DNA of 64,000 nt from Martinezella tropici (GCA_000799755.1 JUHI01000011.1:62001-126000); one strand, 5' to 3'. Counted from the first letter of the stretch, positions 16,969 to 26,286 are shown. Numbers and translations: made by a program. Notes: generated from the sequence alone by a model not told the origin.

Positions 16969-19900
16969 TCAATGTGCGGGAGCCGGCTCCGTCTCGGTTT
17001 CGGACGCATCCTTCTTGTGATGATCGGCTGCGAGCAGCATGTAGACCGCCGGCACGACGAAGAGCGTAAAGAGCGTGCCGATGGCAAGCCCGGTCGCGAT
17101 CACCAGGCCCATGTTGAAGCGGGCGGCGGCACCGGCACCGGTTGCGAGAATGAGCGGCACGACGCCCAGCACCATGGCGCCCGTCGTCATCAGGATCGGA
17201 CGCAAGCGGATGCCGCAGGCGCCTTCGATCGCCTCGCGCTTGGTTTTCCCCTCGGCCTGCAAGGTGTTCGCCACTTCGACGATCAGGATGCCGTGCTTGC
17301 TGATCAGTCCCATCAGCGTCACCAGGCCGACCTGGGTATAGATGTTCATCGTCGCGCCGCCGATGCCGAGGCTAATGAAGGCAAGCGCGCCTGCGATCGA
17401 CATCGGCACGGAGACGAGGATGATGAACGGGTCTCGGAAGCTGTTGAACTGTGCCGAAAGCGCCAGGAAGACGATAATCAGAGCAAGCGCGAACGTGGTC
17501 GCCATGCCGCTCGTTTCCTGCACGTATTGACGCGACTGTCCGCCGTAATCGACCGAATAGCCCTGGGGCAATGTCCGGGCCGCGATCGATTTGAGGGTAT
17601 TCAGCGCATCGCCGACGGCAACGCCCGGCGCCGGCACGCCGGAGATGGTGGCCGAGTTCAATTGCTGGAAGTGCGCGACCGAACGCGGCGTGGCCTCAAG
17701 CGTCGCGGTCGCAATCGCCGAGAGGGGTATCTTGCTGCCGTTCACGTTCGCGATCGGATAATTCATGATCTGATCGATGGTCTGCCGCGAGCGCTGTTCC
17801 ACCTGCGGGATGACTTGATACGAGCGATTGTCGATACTGAAATAGTTGACGTAGCCACCGCCCAGCATGGAGGCGAGCGCCGAACCGACATTGTTCATGG
17901 ACAGACCGAGAGCAGAGGCCTTGCTGCGGTCGATCTTGATCGAGTATTGCGGATTATCGACGTAGAGATCCTTTGTGATGAAGATAAACTGGCCGGATTT
18001 CTGCGCTTCCTGCAAGAAGGTGTTCGACACTTCGTTGAGCTGTTCGAAACCGCTGGTGCTGCCGATGGCGAATTGGACCGGCAGACCGCTGGCGCCAGGC
18101 AGCGGCGGTATCTGGAAGACCACGGCCTGTCCACCGGCGATCTTTGCCAGGTCGGCCTGCACCAGGGGCTGCAGCTGATCCGCAGTTCTCGTCCGCTGGT
18201 CCCAGGGCTTCAGCACCATGCCCTCGAAGGAGGTACCCGGCACCTCGACCTGCAGGGTCTTGTCGGTTTCGGGGAAACTGTGGAAGATCTTGGTGACCTG
18301 GTCGGAACTGAGCAGCTTTTGCTGAAGCGTTGCGTTGGGCGGGTTCGTCACCTGTGCCGCGAGGAAGCCTTGGTCTTCATTGGGCGCCAGTTCGGTCTTG
18401 GCGCTAGTGTAGAGGAAATAGATGCTACCGAGCACGATCACGGCAAAGACCAACGCCACCGGTATAGTGTTCAGGCTGCCGTGCAGCATGCGCACATAGG
18501 GCCGATGGATTTCCGAGAAGCGACGATCGATGAAATCGGAGATCCGCTCCTCCCAACCGCTGCGATCGATGAGATGCGGTTTCAGGATGCGCGAGCACAT
18601 CATCGGCGTCAGCGTCAACGCAATGATCATGGACACGGTGACGGCGCCGACCAGCGTGAACGCAAATTCGGTAAACAAGGCGCCCGTCAGGCCACCCTGG
18701 AAGCCGATCGGCACGTAGACGGCAATCAGCACGACCGTCATGGCGAGGATCGGCCCGACCAGTTCATGTGCAGCATCGAGCGCCGCCCTCATGGGCGTCG
18801 CGCCCTCTTCTATATGACGGTTGACGTTCTCCACCACGATGATGGCATCGTCGACGACGAGACCGATCGCCAGCACCAGGGCAAGCAGTGTCAGAAGATT
18901 GATCGAGAAGCCGAAGATCAGCATCATCGCGAAGGTGCCGACCAGCGATAGCGGTATGGCGACGACCGGAATGGCGACCGATCGCGGTGAGCCCAGAAAG
19001 GCGAAGACCACGAAAATAACGATCACCAGCGCTTCGACAAGGCTCTTCACGACCTCATCGATCGACGTAGTCACGAAGGTGCTGGAATCATAGACGATGT
19101 AGCCCTCAAGCCCTTGCGGCAACTGCTCCTGGATGCCTGGAAACACCGCACGCACGCCGGCGATCACATCGAGCAGGTTGGCGGTTGGCGCGATCTGAAT
19201 CCCCATGAACACGCCGTCCTGTCCGTCGAAGCCGATCTGGACATCGGGATTTTGAGATCCGAGCGCAACGGTCGCGACATCCTTCAGCCGCACGATCGAG
19301 CTGCCGATCTGCTTGACCACCATCTCATTGAACTCGTCCGCAGAATGCAGGTCGGTCTGCGCCGTCAGCACCGTCTGTGTCATCTGGCCGCGCGTCGTGC
19401 CGATGCCGGAAATGTAGTTGTTGGTCGAAAGCGCGGTATACACGTCACCGGCGGTCAACCCATAGGCAGCAAGCTTGTCCGGCTGCAACCAGGCTCTCAA
19501 CGCAAAGGTTCGCGCACCGAGGATTTCGGCTGTCTGAACGCCATTGACCGCCTGCAATTTAGGCTGAACGACGCGCGTCAGGTAGTCGGTAATCTGGTTG
19601 CTGGCGAGAACATCGCTGCGGAAGCCGATGTACATTGCGTCGATCGACTGGCCGATGGAGACCGTCATGATCGGCTGCTGCGTACCTGTCGGCAGCTGAT
19701 TGAGAACGGAGGACACCTTGGCGTTGATTTCGGTCATCGCCGAATCGGCGCTGTAGTTGAGCCGAAGGTTGACGGTGATGGTCGACGTGCCGCTGGTGCT
19801 CGTCGAGGTCATATAATCGATACCATTGGCCTGGGCGATCGCGTTTTCGAGCGGCGTCGTGATGAAGCCGGCGATAACGTCAGGTGCCGCACCCGGATAG

Positions 19901-20049
19901 GTGGTCGTCACGGTGACGACCGCGTTCTGCGTCTGCGGATACTGGCGCACGGTGAGCGAGCGGAACGACTGGTAGCCGATGACGATAATCAACGCGCTGA
20001 CCACGAGAGCGAGCACAGGGCGCTTGATGAAGATATCGGTGATATTCAT
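16969..20049 (-). CDS. RND multidrug efflux transporter, inner-membrane pump (HAE1 family)
   Basis: 1026 residues. The ATG at 20049 follows GAGG at proper spacing; a GTG two codons earlier is possible. The standard RND layout is present: TM1 (FIKRPVLALVVSALIIVIGY), a large periplasmic loop, TM2-TM6, a second loop and TM7-TM12. TM4 has the proton-relay pair in GLVVDDAIIVVENV. The sequence resembles the MexI/MdtB-type drug pumps rather than the metal-pumping HME group, so it is not the missing pump of the copper operon. It follows the fusion-protein gene by 9 bases. No TolC-type gene is in this operon, so it must borrow one. Confidence 0.93.
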   Translation of the reverse strand: MNITDIFIKRPVLALVVSALIIVIGYQSFRSLTVRQYPQTQNAVVTVTTTYPGAAPDVIAGFITTPLENAIAQANGIDYMTSTSTSGTSTITVNLRLNYSADSAMTEINAKVSSVLNQLPTGTQQPIMTVSIGQSIDAMYIGFRSDVLASNQITDYLTRVVQPKLQAVNGVQTAEILGARTFALRAWLQPDKLAAYGLTAGDVYTALSTNNYISGIGTTRGQMTQTVLTAQTDLHSADEFNEMVVKQIGSSIVRLKDVATVALGSQNPDVQIGFDGQDGVFMGIQIAPTANLLDVIAGVRAVFPGIQEQLPQGLEGYIVYDSSTFVTTSIDEVVKSLVEALVIVIFVVFAFLGSPRSVAIPVVAIPLSLVGTFAMMLIFGFSINLLTLLALVLAIGLVVDDAIIVVENVNRHIEEGATPMRAALDAAHELVGPILAMTVVLIAVYVPIGFQGGLTGALFTEFAFTLVGAVTVSMIIALTLTPMMCSRILKPHLIDRSGWEERISDFIDRRFSEIHRPYVRMLHGSLNTIPVALVFAVIVLGSIYFLYTSAKTELAPNEDQGFLAAQVTNPPNATLQQKLLSSDQVTKIFHSFPETDKTLQVEVPGTSFEGMVLKPWDQRTRTADQLQPLVQADLAKIAGGQAVVFQIPPLPGASGLPVQFAIGSTSGFEQLNEVSNTFLQEAQKSGQFIFITKDLYVDNPQYSIKIDRSKASALGLSMNNVGSALASMLGGGYVNYFSIDNRSYQVIPQVEQRSRQTIDQIMNYPIANVNGSKIPLSAIATATLEATPRSVAHFQQLNSATISGVPAPGVAVGDALNTLKSIAARTLPQGYSVDYGGQSRQYVQETSGMATTFALALIIVFLALSAQFNSFRDPFIILVSVPMSIAGALAFISLGIGGATMNIYTQVGLVTLMGLISKHGILIVEVANTLQAEGKTKREAIEGACGIRLRPILMTTGAMVLGVVPLILATGAGAAARFNMGLVIATGLAIGTLFTLFVVPAVYMLLAADHHKKDASETETEPAPAH

Positions 20050-20058
20050 CGTCACACC

Positions 20059-21192
20059 TCAGTTCGGGTTTGCCGGGTTCGCGTTGGGATCGTTCGACGG
20101 CTGCACCGCGTTGTTGATGATGACAGGCGTGCCGTTGTTGAGTTTCAGCTGGCCGGACGTCACCACCACTTCGCCCGCGTTGAGGCCCTTCGTCACCGAG
20201 ATTTGGTCGCCGCGGGCCTGCCCTGTGCTGACGAATTTCTGATTGGCGACGAGCTGCGGCTTTCCATCCGCCCCATTACCCTTGTCGGTTATGACATAGA
20301 CGACATTGCCATAGGGGTTGATGGTAACGGCGGCCTGCGGCAGGGAGATATATTCCTTCGGTTCACCGACCACGACCGTTATGTTGCCGAACATCCCGGG
20401 TAGCAGCTTGCGGTCGGTATTTGGGAAGGTCGCGCGTATGGTCAGATTGCGGCTTTGAGTATCGACGAGCGGGCTGATGGCGGTGATCTTACCCTCGAAG
20501 CTCTGGCTTCCGTAGGTATCGACCGTCGCTGTTACCGCCTGCCCGACTTTCAATTGCGAGAGAGCCTGCTGTGGCAGCGAAAAATCGAACTGGATCGGAT
20601 CGAGCGACTGCAAGGTGACGACAGCGGTCCCCGCCGGCAGATACTGGCCGAGGCTCACCAGCCGGATGCCGAGATGCCCGTCGAAAGGCGCACGAATCGA
20701 GTATTGATCGATCAATGCCTGTTGTGAAGCAACCTGCGCCTGCGCGGCCTTCCAGTTCGCCAGATCGCTGTCGACCTGGCTTTGCGCAATCGTGTTCGCC
20801 TTGATCAGCTTGGAGTCGCGATCATAGGCAATTTGCGCGTTCGCCATCGTCGCCTTGTACTGGTCGAGCGTCGCGATCTGCTGATCGGCAAGCAGCTGCA
20901 CGATGAGATCGCCTTTCTTGACGTCCTGGCCATCCTGGAAACCGATCGTCTGTACGATCCCCGAGACCTGTGCCGAAAGACTGGCGCCCTCAACCGCATT
21001 GAAGCTGCCGATCGATTGCAGCGTCGTCTGCCACGGGCTCGCCGCCGCGGTAATCGTCGACACCGTCTGCGGTGGCGACTTGAGGTTAGCCAGATAAGCC
21101 GCAATCATGCGGTTCTTGAATGCCTGGAAGCCGAAGATCCCGCCAAGGATCAGGCCTATGACGATCAGCATGATGATCATGCGTTTTATCAT
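20059..21192 (-). CDS. RND efflux membrane fusion protein (HlyD/MexA family)
   Basis: 377 residues. One N-terminal membrane anchor (MIIMLIVIGLILGGIFGF) is followed by a biotinyl-lipoyl half motif, a coiled-coil hairpin near 100-160, and beta-barrel domains with the typical IRAPFDGHLGIRLVSLGQYL segment. The tail is Asn/Pro-rich. It links the RND pump encoded next to an outer-membrane channel. No local regulator gene is adjacent; the promoter should lie in the 480-base region upstream. Confidence 0.93.
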   Translation of the reverse strand: MIKRMIIMLIVIGLILGGIFGFQAFKNRMIAAYLANLKSPPQTVSTITAAASPWQTTLQSIGSFNAVEGASLSAQVSGIVQTIGFQDGQDVKKGDLIVQLLADQQIATLDQYKATMANAQIAYDRDSKLIKANTIAQSQVDSDLANWKAAQAQVASQQALIDQYSIRAPFDGHLGIRLVSLGQYLPAGTAVVTLQSLDPIQFDFSLPQQALSQLKVGQAVTATVDTYGSQSFEGKITAISPLVDTQSRNLTIRATFPNTDRKLLPGMFGNITVVVGEPKEYISLPQAAVTINPYGNVVYVITDKGNGADGKPQLVANQKFVSTGQARGDQISVTKGLNAGEVVVTSGQLKLNNGTPVIINNAVQPSNDPNANPANPN

Positions 21193-21675
21193 GAGTGGTC
21201 ACTCTACTCTTCGCTAACAGGTCGATAGGAGTTGTTATGATGTGGGTGCCGCCGGATCTCATGGCAACCCTTCGGCACCACAGGGGCCACACGCATAGCC
21301 TGGCTTACAGGCGGCAGATGCGCAGTAACCGATCATCGACAGAATTGGTAAGATTAAACGGGTAAACTGCCGGCGCAGAAAATTCATCGCCGAATAGCGT
21401 TCCGCGTTCATTGAAGGCGGTCTCAAGTTGCAATGAATGGAACTGGCGGCGTTCCGTGCGGCCATCCTATGCAAACCTCACCAGTCAAACGCCATTGGAC
21501 TGCCTCAATTTTGATCGAGCATAAGTTGTTATTGCTCGATCGACAACAGCCGATTTTCCATGCCTAGTTCATATTTAATAGAGTCTTGAACAAAAGCAAT
21601 GAGGGCACCACTGCGACAGATATGCTCAATTAGCATAGCCAGAGCATTGGCTAACTCGATAGCAAAGCACATCTC
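21193..21675. other. Intergenic region upstream of the RND operon
   Basis: About 480 bases, AT-richer than the flanks near 21500-21600. It should contain the RND promoter. On the minus strand, 21259-21387 encodes 42 residues starting MNFLRRQF, followed by a hydrophobic stretch, which may be a decayed signal peptide (see findings). A short inverted repeat TATGCT/AGCATA occurs at 21621-21637. Confidence 0.35.
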
Positions 21676-22149
21676 TCAACCGCGTCGAGCGGCTTCTATC
21701 GCTGCAACGTCGATCTTCTGCATCGTCATCATCGCATCGAAAGCACGCTTTGCCGGATCGCCACCCGCGCGAAGCGCTTCCATCAGAATGCGCGGTGTAA
21801 TCTGCCAGGACACGCCCCATTTGTCCTTGCACCAACCGCACTCGCTTTCCTGACCGCCATTGCCGACGATGGCGTTCCAATAGCGATCGGTTTCCTGCTG
21901 ATCTTCGGTGTAGATCTGAAATGAAAAGGCTTCATCGTGTTTGAACGCCGGACCGCCGTTCAGGCCAACGCAGGCAACCCCCGCAACGGTAAACTCGACG
22001 ACCAGCACATCTCCCTGCTTGCCCTCGGGATAGTGCCCAGGCGCTCTTATGACGGCGTTGACAGCGCTGTCTGGAAAGGTCTGGGCATAGAAATTGGCCG
22101 CCGCTTCGGCATCCTTATCATACCAGAGGCAAATCGCGTTCTTTGCCAT
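21676..22149 (-). CDS. VOC-family protein (PhnB/3-demethylubiquinone methyltransferase-like fold)
   Basis: 157 residues. It begins with the typical ICLWYDKDAEAAANFYAQTFP and contains QIYTEDQQETDRYWNAI and CGWCKDKWGVSWQITPR, the pattern of PhnB-like members of the vicinal oxygen chelate superfamily. Most members of this subgroup have no proven reaction, although some are annotated as 3-demethylubiquinone-9 methyltransferase domains. It is monocistronic. Confidence 0.88.
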   Translation of the reverse strand: MAKNAICLWYDKDAEAAANFYAQTFPDSAVNAVIRAPGHYPEGKQGDVLVVEFTVAGVACVGLNGGPAFKHDEAFSFQIYTEDQQETDRYWNAIVGNGGQESECGWCKDKWGVSWQITPRILMEALRAGGDPAKRAFDAMMTMQKIDVAAIEAARRG

Positions 22150-22378
22150 CGCTTTGGTCCTTTCGCGCTCCGTTTTCTCTCTTCTTTCACAAGATAGGCG
22201 CAGGATTGCACTTCTCCACCCCCGGCGGCATCATTTCGCAAAGGCATGATCGCATCGGCACCGGGCGTCCGAGATCCGGCTGGTCAACAAGGCTTTACCT
22301 GGATCAGGCCGAAGCAGATTATGGCTGACCCTGAAAACGGACTTCTTTACGAGCTACAACATACGATTGGAGCACACG

Positions 22379-22924
22379 ATGCTGATCAACATAAGCGGAT
22401 GGCCGGGCGTTGGTAAGCTGACGACCGGGCGCGAATTGCGCGCGATCATGGGCGGCAGGCTCCTCGACAACCACACGATCTTGAATGTGGGATATGCTTT
22501 GGCCGAGGGCGGAACTTCTGAATATTATGAGCTGGTCCGCGCCGTCAGATCTGCGGCCTTCACGACGATTCTAAAACTGCCCTCGACCCTGCCCGTCATC
22601 TTGACGAGCGTCGTTGCCCGTGGAGGAACAAGCGGCTTTCTCGAGGAAAATTGGCAGGCGATCATTGATCTGGCGCGAGCGCGAAACTGCCCGCTCTTTT
22701 CCGTTACCCTGATGTGCTCTCCCGCCGAGAATACTCGTCGCATCGTCAGTGAAGATCGCGGCAACCGTGGAAAAAGCCGAAAAGCAGAAATTCTAGATCG
22801 GCTCGTTGCCGAGCGTTCGCTTTTCGACGATGGGGCAACGCATCGGACGACCATCGACAATACGAATTCCTCTGCCCAGGAAACGGCGCAACATATTCAA
22901 GATTGGATTGAGACTTTTTCATAA
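22379..22924 (+). CDS. P-loop kinase-like ATPase (AAA_33 / shikimate-kinase fold)
   Basis: 181 residues from the ATG at 22379, placed 6 bases after GGAG; an in-frame TTG at 22367 is less likely. Walker A is GWPGVGKLT at residues 7-15. A LID-like arginine segment (RIVSEDRGNRGKSRKAE) follows near residues 120-136. The size and layout match small nucleoside or sugar kinases and aminoglycoside-modifying-like P-loop enzymes, but no substrate motif is recognisable. Single gene. Confidence 0.75.
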   Translation: MLINISGWPGVGKLTTGRELRAIMGGRLLDNHTILNVGYALAEGGTSEYYELVRAVRSAAFTTILKLPSTLPVILTSVVARGGTSGFLEENWQAIIDLARARNCPLFSVTLMCSPAENTRRIVSEDRGNRGKSRKAEILDRLVAERSLFDDGATHRTTIDNTNSSAQETAQHIQDWIETFS

Positions 22925-23052
22925 GGCTCATAGGTTGTAGACCACTACATGCCGACGAGCGAACTCGGCCCGCATGCGCCGGCAACCGCACCGGAGGATG
23001 GAGGGCGGTCCGCATGACGAATGAGCCGAAGTGAAGCGCGAAGGTTACTCCC

Positions 23053-23745
23053 ATGGTTTTCTGGATAGCAAATGTGGCCGGATTGATCATCGCCTATCTC
23101 ATCGGTTCCACACCCACGGGCTACCTCGTGGGGAAGCTGCTTGCGGGGATCGATATCCGCGAACACGGCTCCAAATCCACCGGAGCGACGAACGTGTTGC
23201 GTACCTTGGGCAAATGGCCGGCGCTGGCGGTTCTTACGATCGATTTGCTGAAAGGTGCCGTAGCGATCATCTTTGCTCGCTGGTTCTATCCCTGGCTCCC
23301 TGCATTGCCATCGATCACGGCGCCGACAGGGTTTGATCTGCAAGTCTGGGGAGAGTGGGTCACTTGCCTGACCGGGCTTGCCGTGTTGTTAGGACATGGG
23401 CGTTCGATTTGGCTGCGCTTTACCGGCGGCAAGTCTGCGGCAACAGGACTGGGCGTCCTGCTGGCACTATCCTGGCCGATCGGCTTGGGTGCGGCCGCAA
23501 TCTTCGGCATCGTCCTGGCAACGTCCAGAATTGTTTCCTTGAGCTCAATGCTTGCCGCATTGGCGGCAATGGCTCTCGTCCTCGCTCTGGAGCAACCATT
23601 GCCCTATCGGTTGTTGGTAATAGCAGGCGGCGTCTATGTCATCGCGCGCCACCGCGCCAATATTCAGCGGCTGCTGTCCGGACAGGAACCGCGTTTGGGG
23701 CAAAGCGTCCCAAAACCCAAGGCGCCCTTCGATATCTCAGCATAG
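23053..23745 (+). CDS. plsY: Glycerol-3-phosphate acyltransferase PlsY
   Basis: 230 residues, an integral membrane enzyme that transfers acyl groups from acyl-phosphate to glycerol 3-phosphate, the first step of phospholipid synthesis. Three PlsY motifs are present: GSTPTGYLVGK, HGSKSTGATNVLR, and GHGRSIWLRFTGGKSAATGLG. It is somewhat longer than typical (about 200 residues) in the loop after motif 2. It stands alone here, not next to the housekeeping genes usually near plsY, so it may be a second copy; this cannot be tested from the window. Confidence 0.93.
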   Translation: MVFWIANVAGLIIAYLIGSTPTGYLVGKLLAGIDIREHGSKSTGATNVLRTLGKWPALAVLTIDLLKGAVAIIFARWFYPWLPALPSITAPTGFDLQVWGEWVTCLTGLAVLLGHGRSIWLRFTGGKSAATGLGVLLALSWPIGLGAAAIFGIVLATSRIVSLSSMLAALAAMALVLALEQPLPYRLLVIAGGVYVIARHRANIQRLLSGQEPRLGQSVPKPKAPFDISA

Positions 23746-23795
23746 AGGTCGACGACCTCTTCGGCCATACCTGAAATCTTCATTGGCAGAATCAC

Positions 23796-24323
23796 ATGAA
23801 GAACCTCGGATCTCAGATCGAAACACCGCGCCTGTTACTGCGCCCCTCACGCCTGTCGGATATCCCCGCTCTGTTCGAATTCCTTGGGGATAAGGAGGCC
23901 ATGTGCTACACCCATGTGGACGAGACAATCGCCGCCTGTCGCCGCAGAATTGCCGCTTACGAATGGCGGCGTCGACGCGACGGATATGCGCCATGGACTG
24001 TTGTCAGAAGGGATGACGCAAAAATAATCGGCTGGGGCGGCTTGTACGACGATCCGTTTGAACCGGGCTGGGGCTGCGAAATCGGATACTTTTTCCGTCG
24101 GGACACCTGGGGACGCGGATATGCATCGGAGCTGGTCGCGGCAGCTCTACATCGGGCCGACAATGGGCTACAGCTTCGGGAAGTCCGGGCATTTGCCCAT
24201 CTCGAAAATGCCGGCTCCAGGAAGATCTTGGAAGCGGCAGGCTTTGGGATCGTTCGCTTCGTTCCTGAGATGAACCGACTGCTCTTTTCCAGATCTCGTC
24301 CCGAGAACGGTACGACCCTTTAA
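23796..24323 (+). CDS. GNAT-family N-acetyltransferase (RimJ/RimL-like)
   Basis: 175 residues. It opens with ETPRLLLRPSRLSDIPALFEF and carries the GNAT strand/P-loop region GCEIGYFFRRDTWGRGYASE, then the LENAGSRKILEAAGF segment typical of RimJ/RimL/SpeG-type acetyltransferases. The substrate may be a protein amino-terminus or a small amine. It follows plsY by 50 bases on the same strand and may be cotranscribed. A strong hairpin follows. Confidence 0.88.
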   Translation: MKNLGSQIETPRLLLRPSRLSDIPALFEFLGDKEAMCYTHVDETIAACRRRIAAYEWRRRRDGYAPWTVVRRDDAKIIGWGGLYDDPFEPGWGCEIGYFFRRDTWGRGYASELVAAALHRADNGLQLREVRAFAHLENAGSRKILEAAGFGIVRFVPEMNRLLFSRSRPENGTTL

Positions 24324-24364
24324 AGGCGCATGGCAGACGCAGCGGTGTCGAGCCCAGAAGAATC

Positions 24365-24394
24365 CACGACCCGCAACACGCGTTGCGGGTCGTG
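24365..24394. terminator. Bidirectional terminator between convergent genes
   Basis: CACGACCCGCAAC (24365-24377) and GTTGCGGGTCGTG (24382-24394) form a perfect 13-bp stem with loop ACGC. It lies between the GNAT gene and the convergent His-rich gene. Confidence 0.75.
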
Positions 24395-24432
24395 TGCGAT
24401 TTACCGCTTGCACGCCTTCGGCGAGAGCAAGC

Positions 24433-24801
24433 CTAATGGCGGTCGTGACCGTGGCCGTGGCCGTGACCGTGGCTATGACTAGACGGCGTGGCTGATGACG
24501 TGAACAGGCCAACATTGCCGTCGCCAGATGCGGTGGGGTCAAGCAATGCATCGACTCGATTGAGATCACCCTCGCATTGTCCCTCCTGCCGATTGCGATG
24601 GGCGTCGACCGCAGCAGAATAAAGTCCCATGGCCTCGCTCTTTGGTTGACCCATCGGAGCAACACGCAACTCCGTTCCGGTCAGTTGAAGACTTTCCGCG
24701 CAGCTTAGCGCAGCGAAGCTCGGAGCGGATGACGTCACAAGAGCGGCAAAGCTTGCCCCCAAGATGGCGAACACGATCGTCGGTTTGGGCATTTTCAACA
24801 T
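24433..24801 (-). CDS. Exported protein with His-Gly-rich C-terminal tail
   Basis: 122 residues. The ATG at 24801 is chosen because GGAGG lies 5 bases upstream; longer in-frame starts reach back to 25047 without signal-peptide character. A signal peptide (cleaved near SFA) precedes a mature region with two Cys (LSCAES, QCEGD). The tail is SHSHGHGHGHGHDRH, encoded by a short tandem CAC-GGC repeat. Such tails bind Ni, Zn, Co or Cu. The body resembles small secreted rhizobial proteins of unknown function. Upstream there is an FNR-like box (24925-24938). Confidence 0.65.
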   Translation of the reverse strand: MLKMPKPTIVFAILGASFAALVTSSAPSFAALSCAESLQLTGTELRVAPMGQPKSEAMGLYSAAVDAHRNRQEGQCEGDLNRVDALLDPTASGDGNVGLFTSSATPSSHSHGHGHGHGHDRH

Positions 24802-24924
24802 TGCAACCTCCATCAGGAGCAATTGCCGGTTCTGCCGAACAGGCGGATTTTGAGTTTGCGAAAGCACGGCGATCTTGAGGAGCGCCGACATGTTGCAGTC
24901 TGAGCCGCTTCGCATCTCCCCGAT

Positions 24925-24938
24925 ATGATCTGGATCAA
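24925..24938. promoter_or_regulatory. FNR/FixK-like box
   Basis: On the minus strand the sequence is TTGATCCAGATCAT, one mismatch from the TTGAT-N4-ATCAA consensus of FNR/FixK-type regulators. It lies about 125 bases before the start of the His-rich gene. Chance matches of this quality are possible. Confidence 0.4.
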
Positions 24939-25215
24939 TGCGTTCAACCCCACAGCTGTGCAGACCCCAGCGAAGATTACTTTCGATTGAGTTTTCCGCC
25001 GACCGTCCCAAAAGCCATGATTGGCCACCAAAGCCATAATCCGTCACCTCGTGTTACCATCGATGACGAGGCAGCCGCCGGCTTAACTCCTTATTCTCCA
25101 TAGAAATTTCATCTAGCTGATTATCTGGGCGAGACCCGGAGAGACGCGATCAGCCTCTCATATCGGCCGGCTATTTTCTCCGCACTCGCCTGCCGCAGCG
25201 CCAGCGTTGAACGAA

Positions 25216-25255
25216 TATCACGACTGTTTCACTAAGAAGTGCTCAGCTCGTGATA
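25216..25255. other. Long imperfect stem-loop in intergenic DNA
   Basis: TATCACGA (25216-25223) pairs with TCGTGATA (25248-25255). Inside, CTG pairs with CAG and CACT with AGTG around an AAGA loop. It may be an RNA hairpin, the end of a small RNA or a protein-binding site. No adjacent gene end explains it as a terminator. Confidence 0.45.
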
Positions 25256-25444
25256 CCACCGACCTTCCATGCGGAAACTTCTAATTCATTGTAACATTTG
25301 AGGAAATATTCAAATCACCCCGGGAAAGCACACATCTTCTCTCACCGATCATTAATTCGAGTTAAGTTTTCGAAGACTGCTCTCCATTATAATATTCTCG
25401 GCAAGGGAGGGGGTATCGATCTCAAACCCTGAAGGCATCTTTTT

Positions 25445-26197
25445 ATGCCGCATGATCTGCTTGTGCTTAATGGCAAATTGAGCCGCCCTTCCAGCTCGAC
25501 AAGCCGGAATGTGCATCTTTCACCCTTTCATATGCCAGGCTTTTCTCTGGGCAAGGAAGCGCTGAATGCACTTGTCACCCGCAAGCGCATCTACATGAAG
25601 GGATGCGATATTATTCATGAGGACAGACAGGCTAGAAGTGCCTATTTGATCTATACTGGTTGGGCATGTTCCTATCGACTCCTGCGTAATGGAACCAGAC
25701 AGATTATCAACTTCCATGTTCAGGGCGATCTTCTGGGTGCGCGGCGGCTTCTATCTCCAGATTGCGATGACAATCTCAGCGCGATAACGTGTGTCGAAGT
25801 CGGAGAGATAGACATTGATAACCTTTTAGCGGCATTCTTTTCCGACAACCATCTGGCCATGTCCATTCTGTGGTCCACATTTCGTGACGAATCTATAGTG
25901 ACACAGCACCTGGTCGATATCGGGCGACTCAGGCCGATCAACAGGACTGCTCACTTCTTTCTCGAGCTTGGTGCCAGATTGAATCTTGCGGGTGTCGGCA
26001 CAGGAACGACCTATCAATGTCCGTTAACGCAGTCGTTGATTGCCGATGCGCTAGGTCTGACCACCGTCCACTTTAATCGCGTTCTCAGACAATTGCGCGA
26101 GTTGAACACCATGATATTTCATGAAGGACAGGTCGAACTTCTCGATAGCGCAAGGCTGGAACGCCTAGCCGATTTCGACTCATCCTATCTGCGATAA
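25445..26197 (+). CDS. Crp/Fnr-family transcriptional regulator
   Basis: 250 residues. An N-terminal cyclic-nucleotide-binding-like domain (near 35-150) is followed by a Crp-type winged helix with recognition helix LTQSLIADALGLTTVHFNRVLRQL, here split as LTQSLIADALG and TTVHFNRVLRQL. The N-terminal Cys cluster of FNR is absent, so it does not sense oxygen by a 4Fe-4S centre. The group is close to the rhizobial Crp/Fnr-like proteins that carry the TVHFNRV motif. It has a long leader region. Target genes are unknown. Confidence 0.88.
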   Translation: MPHDLLVLNGKLSRPSSSTSRNVHLSPFHMPGFSLGKEALNALVTRKRIYMKGCDIIHEDRQARSAYLIYTGWACSYRLLRNGTRQIINFHVQGDLLGARRLLSPDCDDNLSAITCVEVGEIDIDNLLAAFFSDNHLAMSILWSTFRDESIVTQHLVDIGRLRPINRTAHFFLELGARLNLAGVGTGTTYQCPLTQSLIADALGLTTVHFNRVLRQLRELNTMIFHEGQVELLDSARLERLADFDSSYLR

Positions 26198-26286
26198 TCG
26201 ATACCGGAATGCCGCCTGTAACCATCGCTTGCTGAGACATGAGCTTGGTGGTCGCGCAGTAAGCAGGCGGCTCTGCCCGGCGTCGG

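Larger units (their letters stand above)
24802..25444. other. Long AT-rich divergent regulatory region
   Basis: About 640 bases between the His-rich exported gene and the Crp/Fnr-type gene, with no supported gene. It contains an FNR/FixK-like box at 24925-24938 and a long stem-loop at 25216-25255. The last 200 bases are AT-rich, with TATAATATT near 25388, a plausible promoter region for the regulator. Confidence 0.45.

Noticed and set aside
16918-18951. 677-codon open frame on the plus strand
   Set aside because: It is antisense to the well-supported RND pump gene, rich in Arg, His and Asp, and has no domain signature. It is a by-product of high-GC codon use.
16969-21192. The RND pair as the missing pump of the copper operon
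   Set aside because: The pump has the drug-type (HAE1) TM4 motif and lacks the Met-rich metal features of CusA; it is also far from the copper genes and on the other strand.
26204-26278. Inverted arms GCCGCCTG and CAGGCGGC between the Crp and LysR genes
   Set aside because: The arms are about 50 bases apart with no stable inner stem, too far for a convincing terminator.
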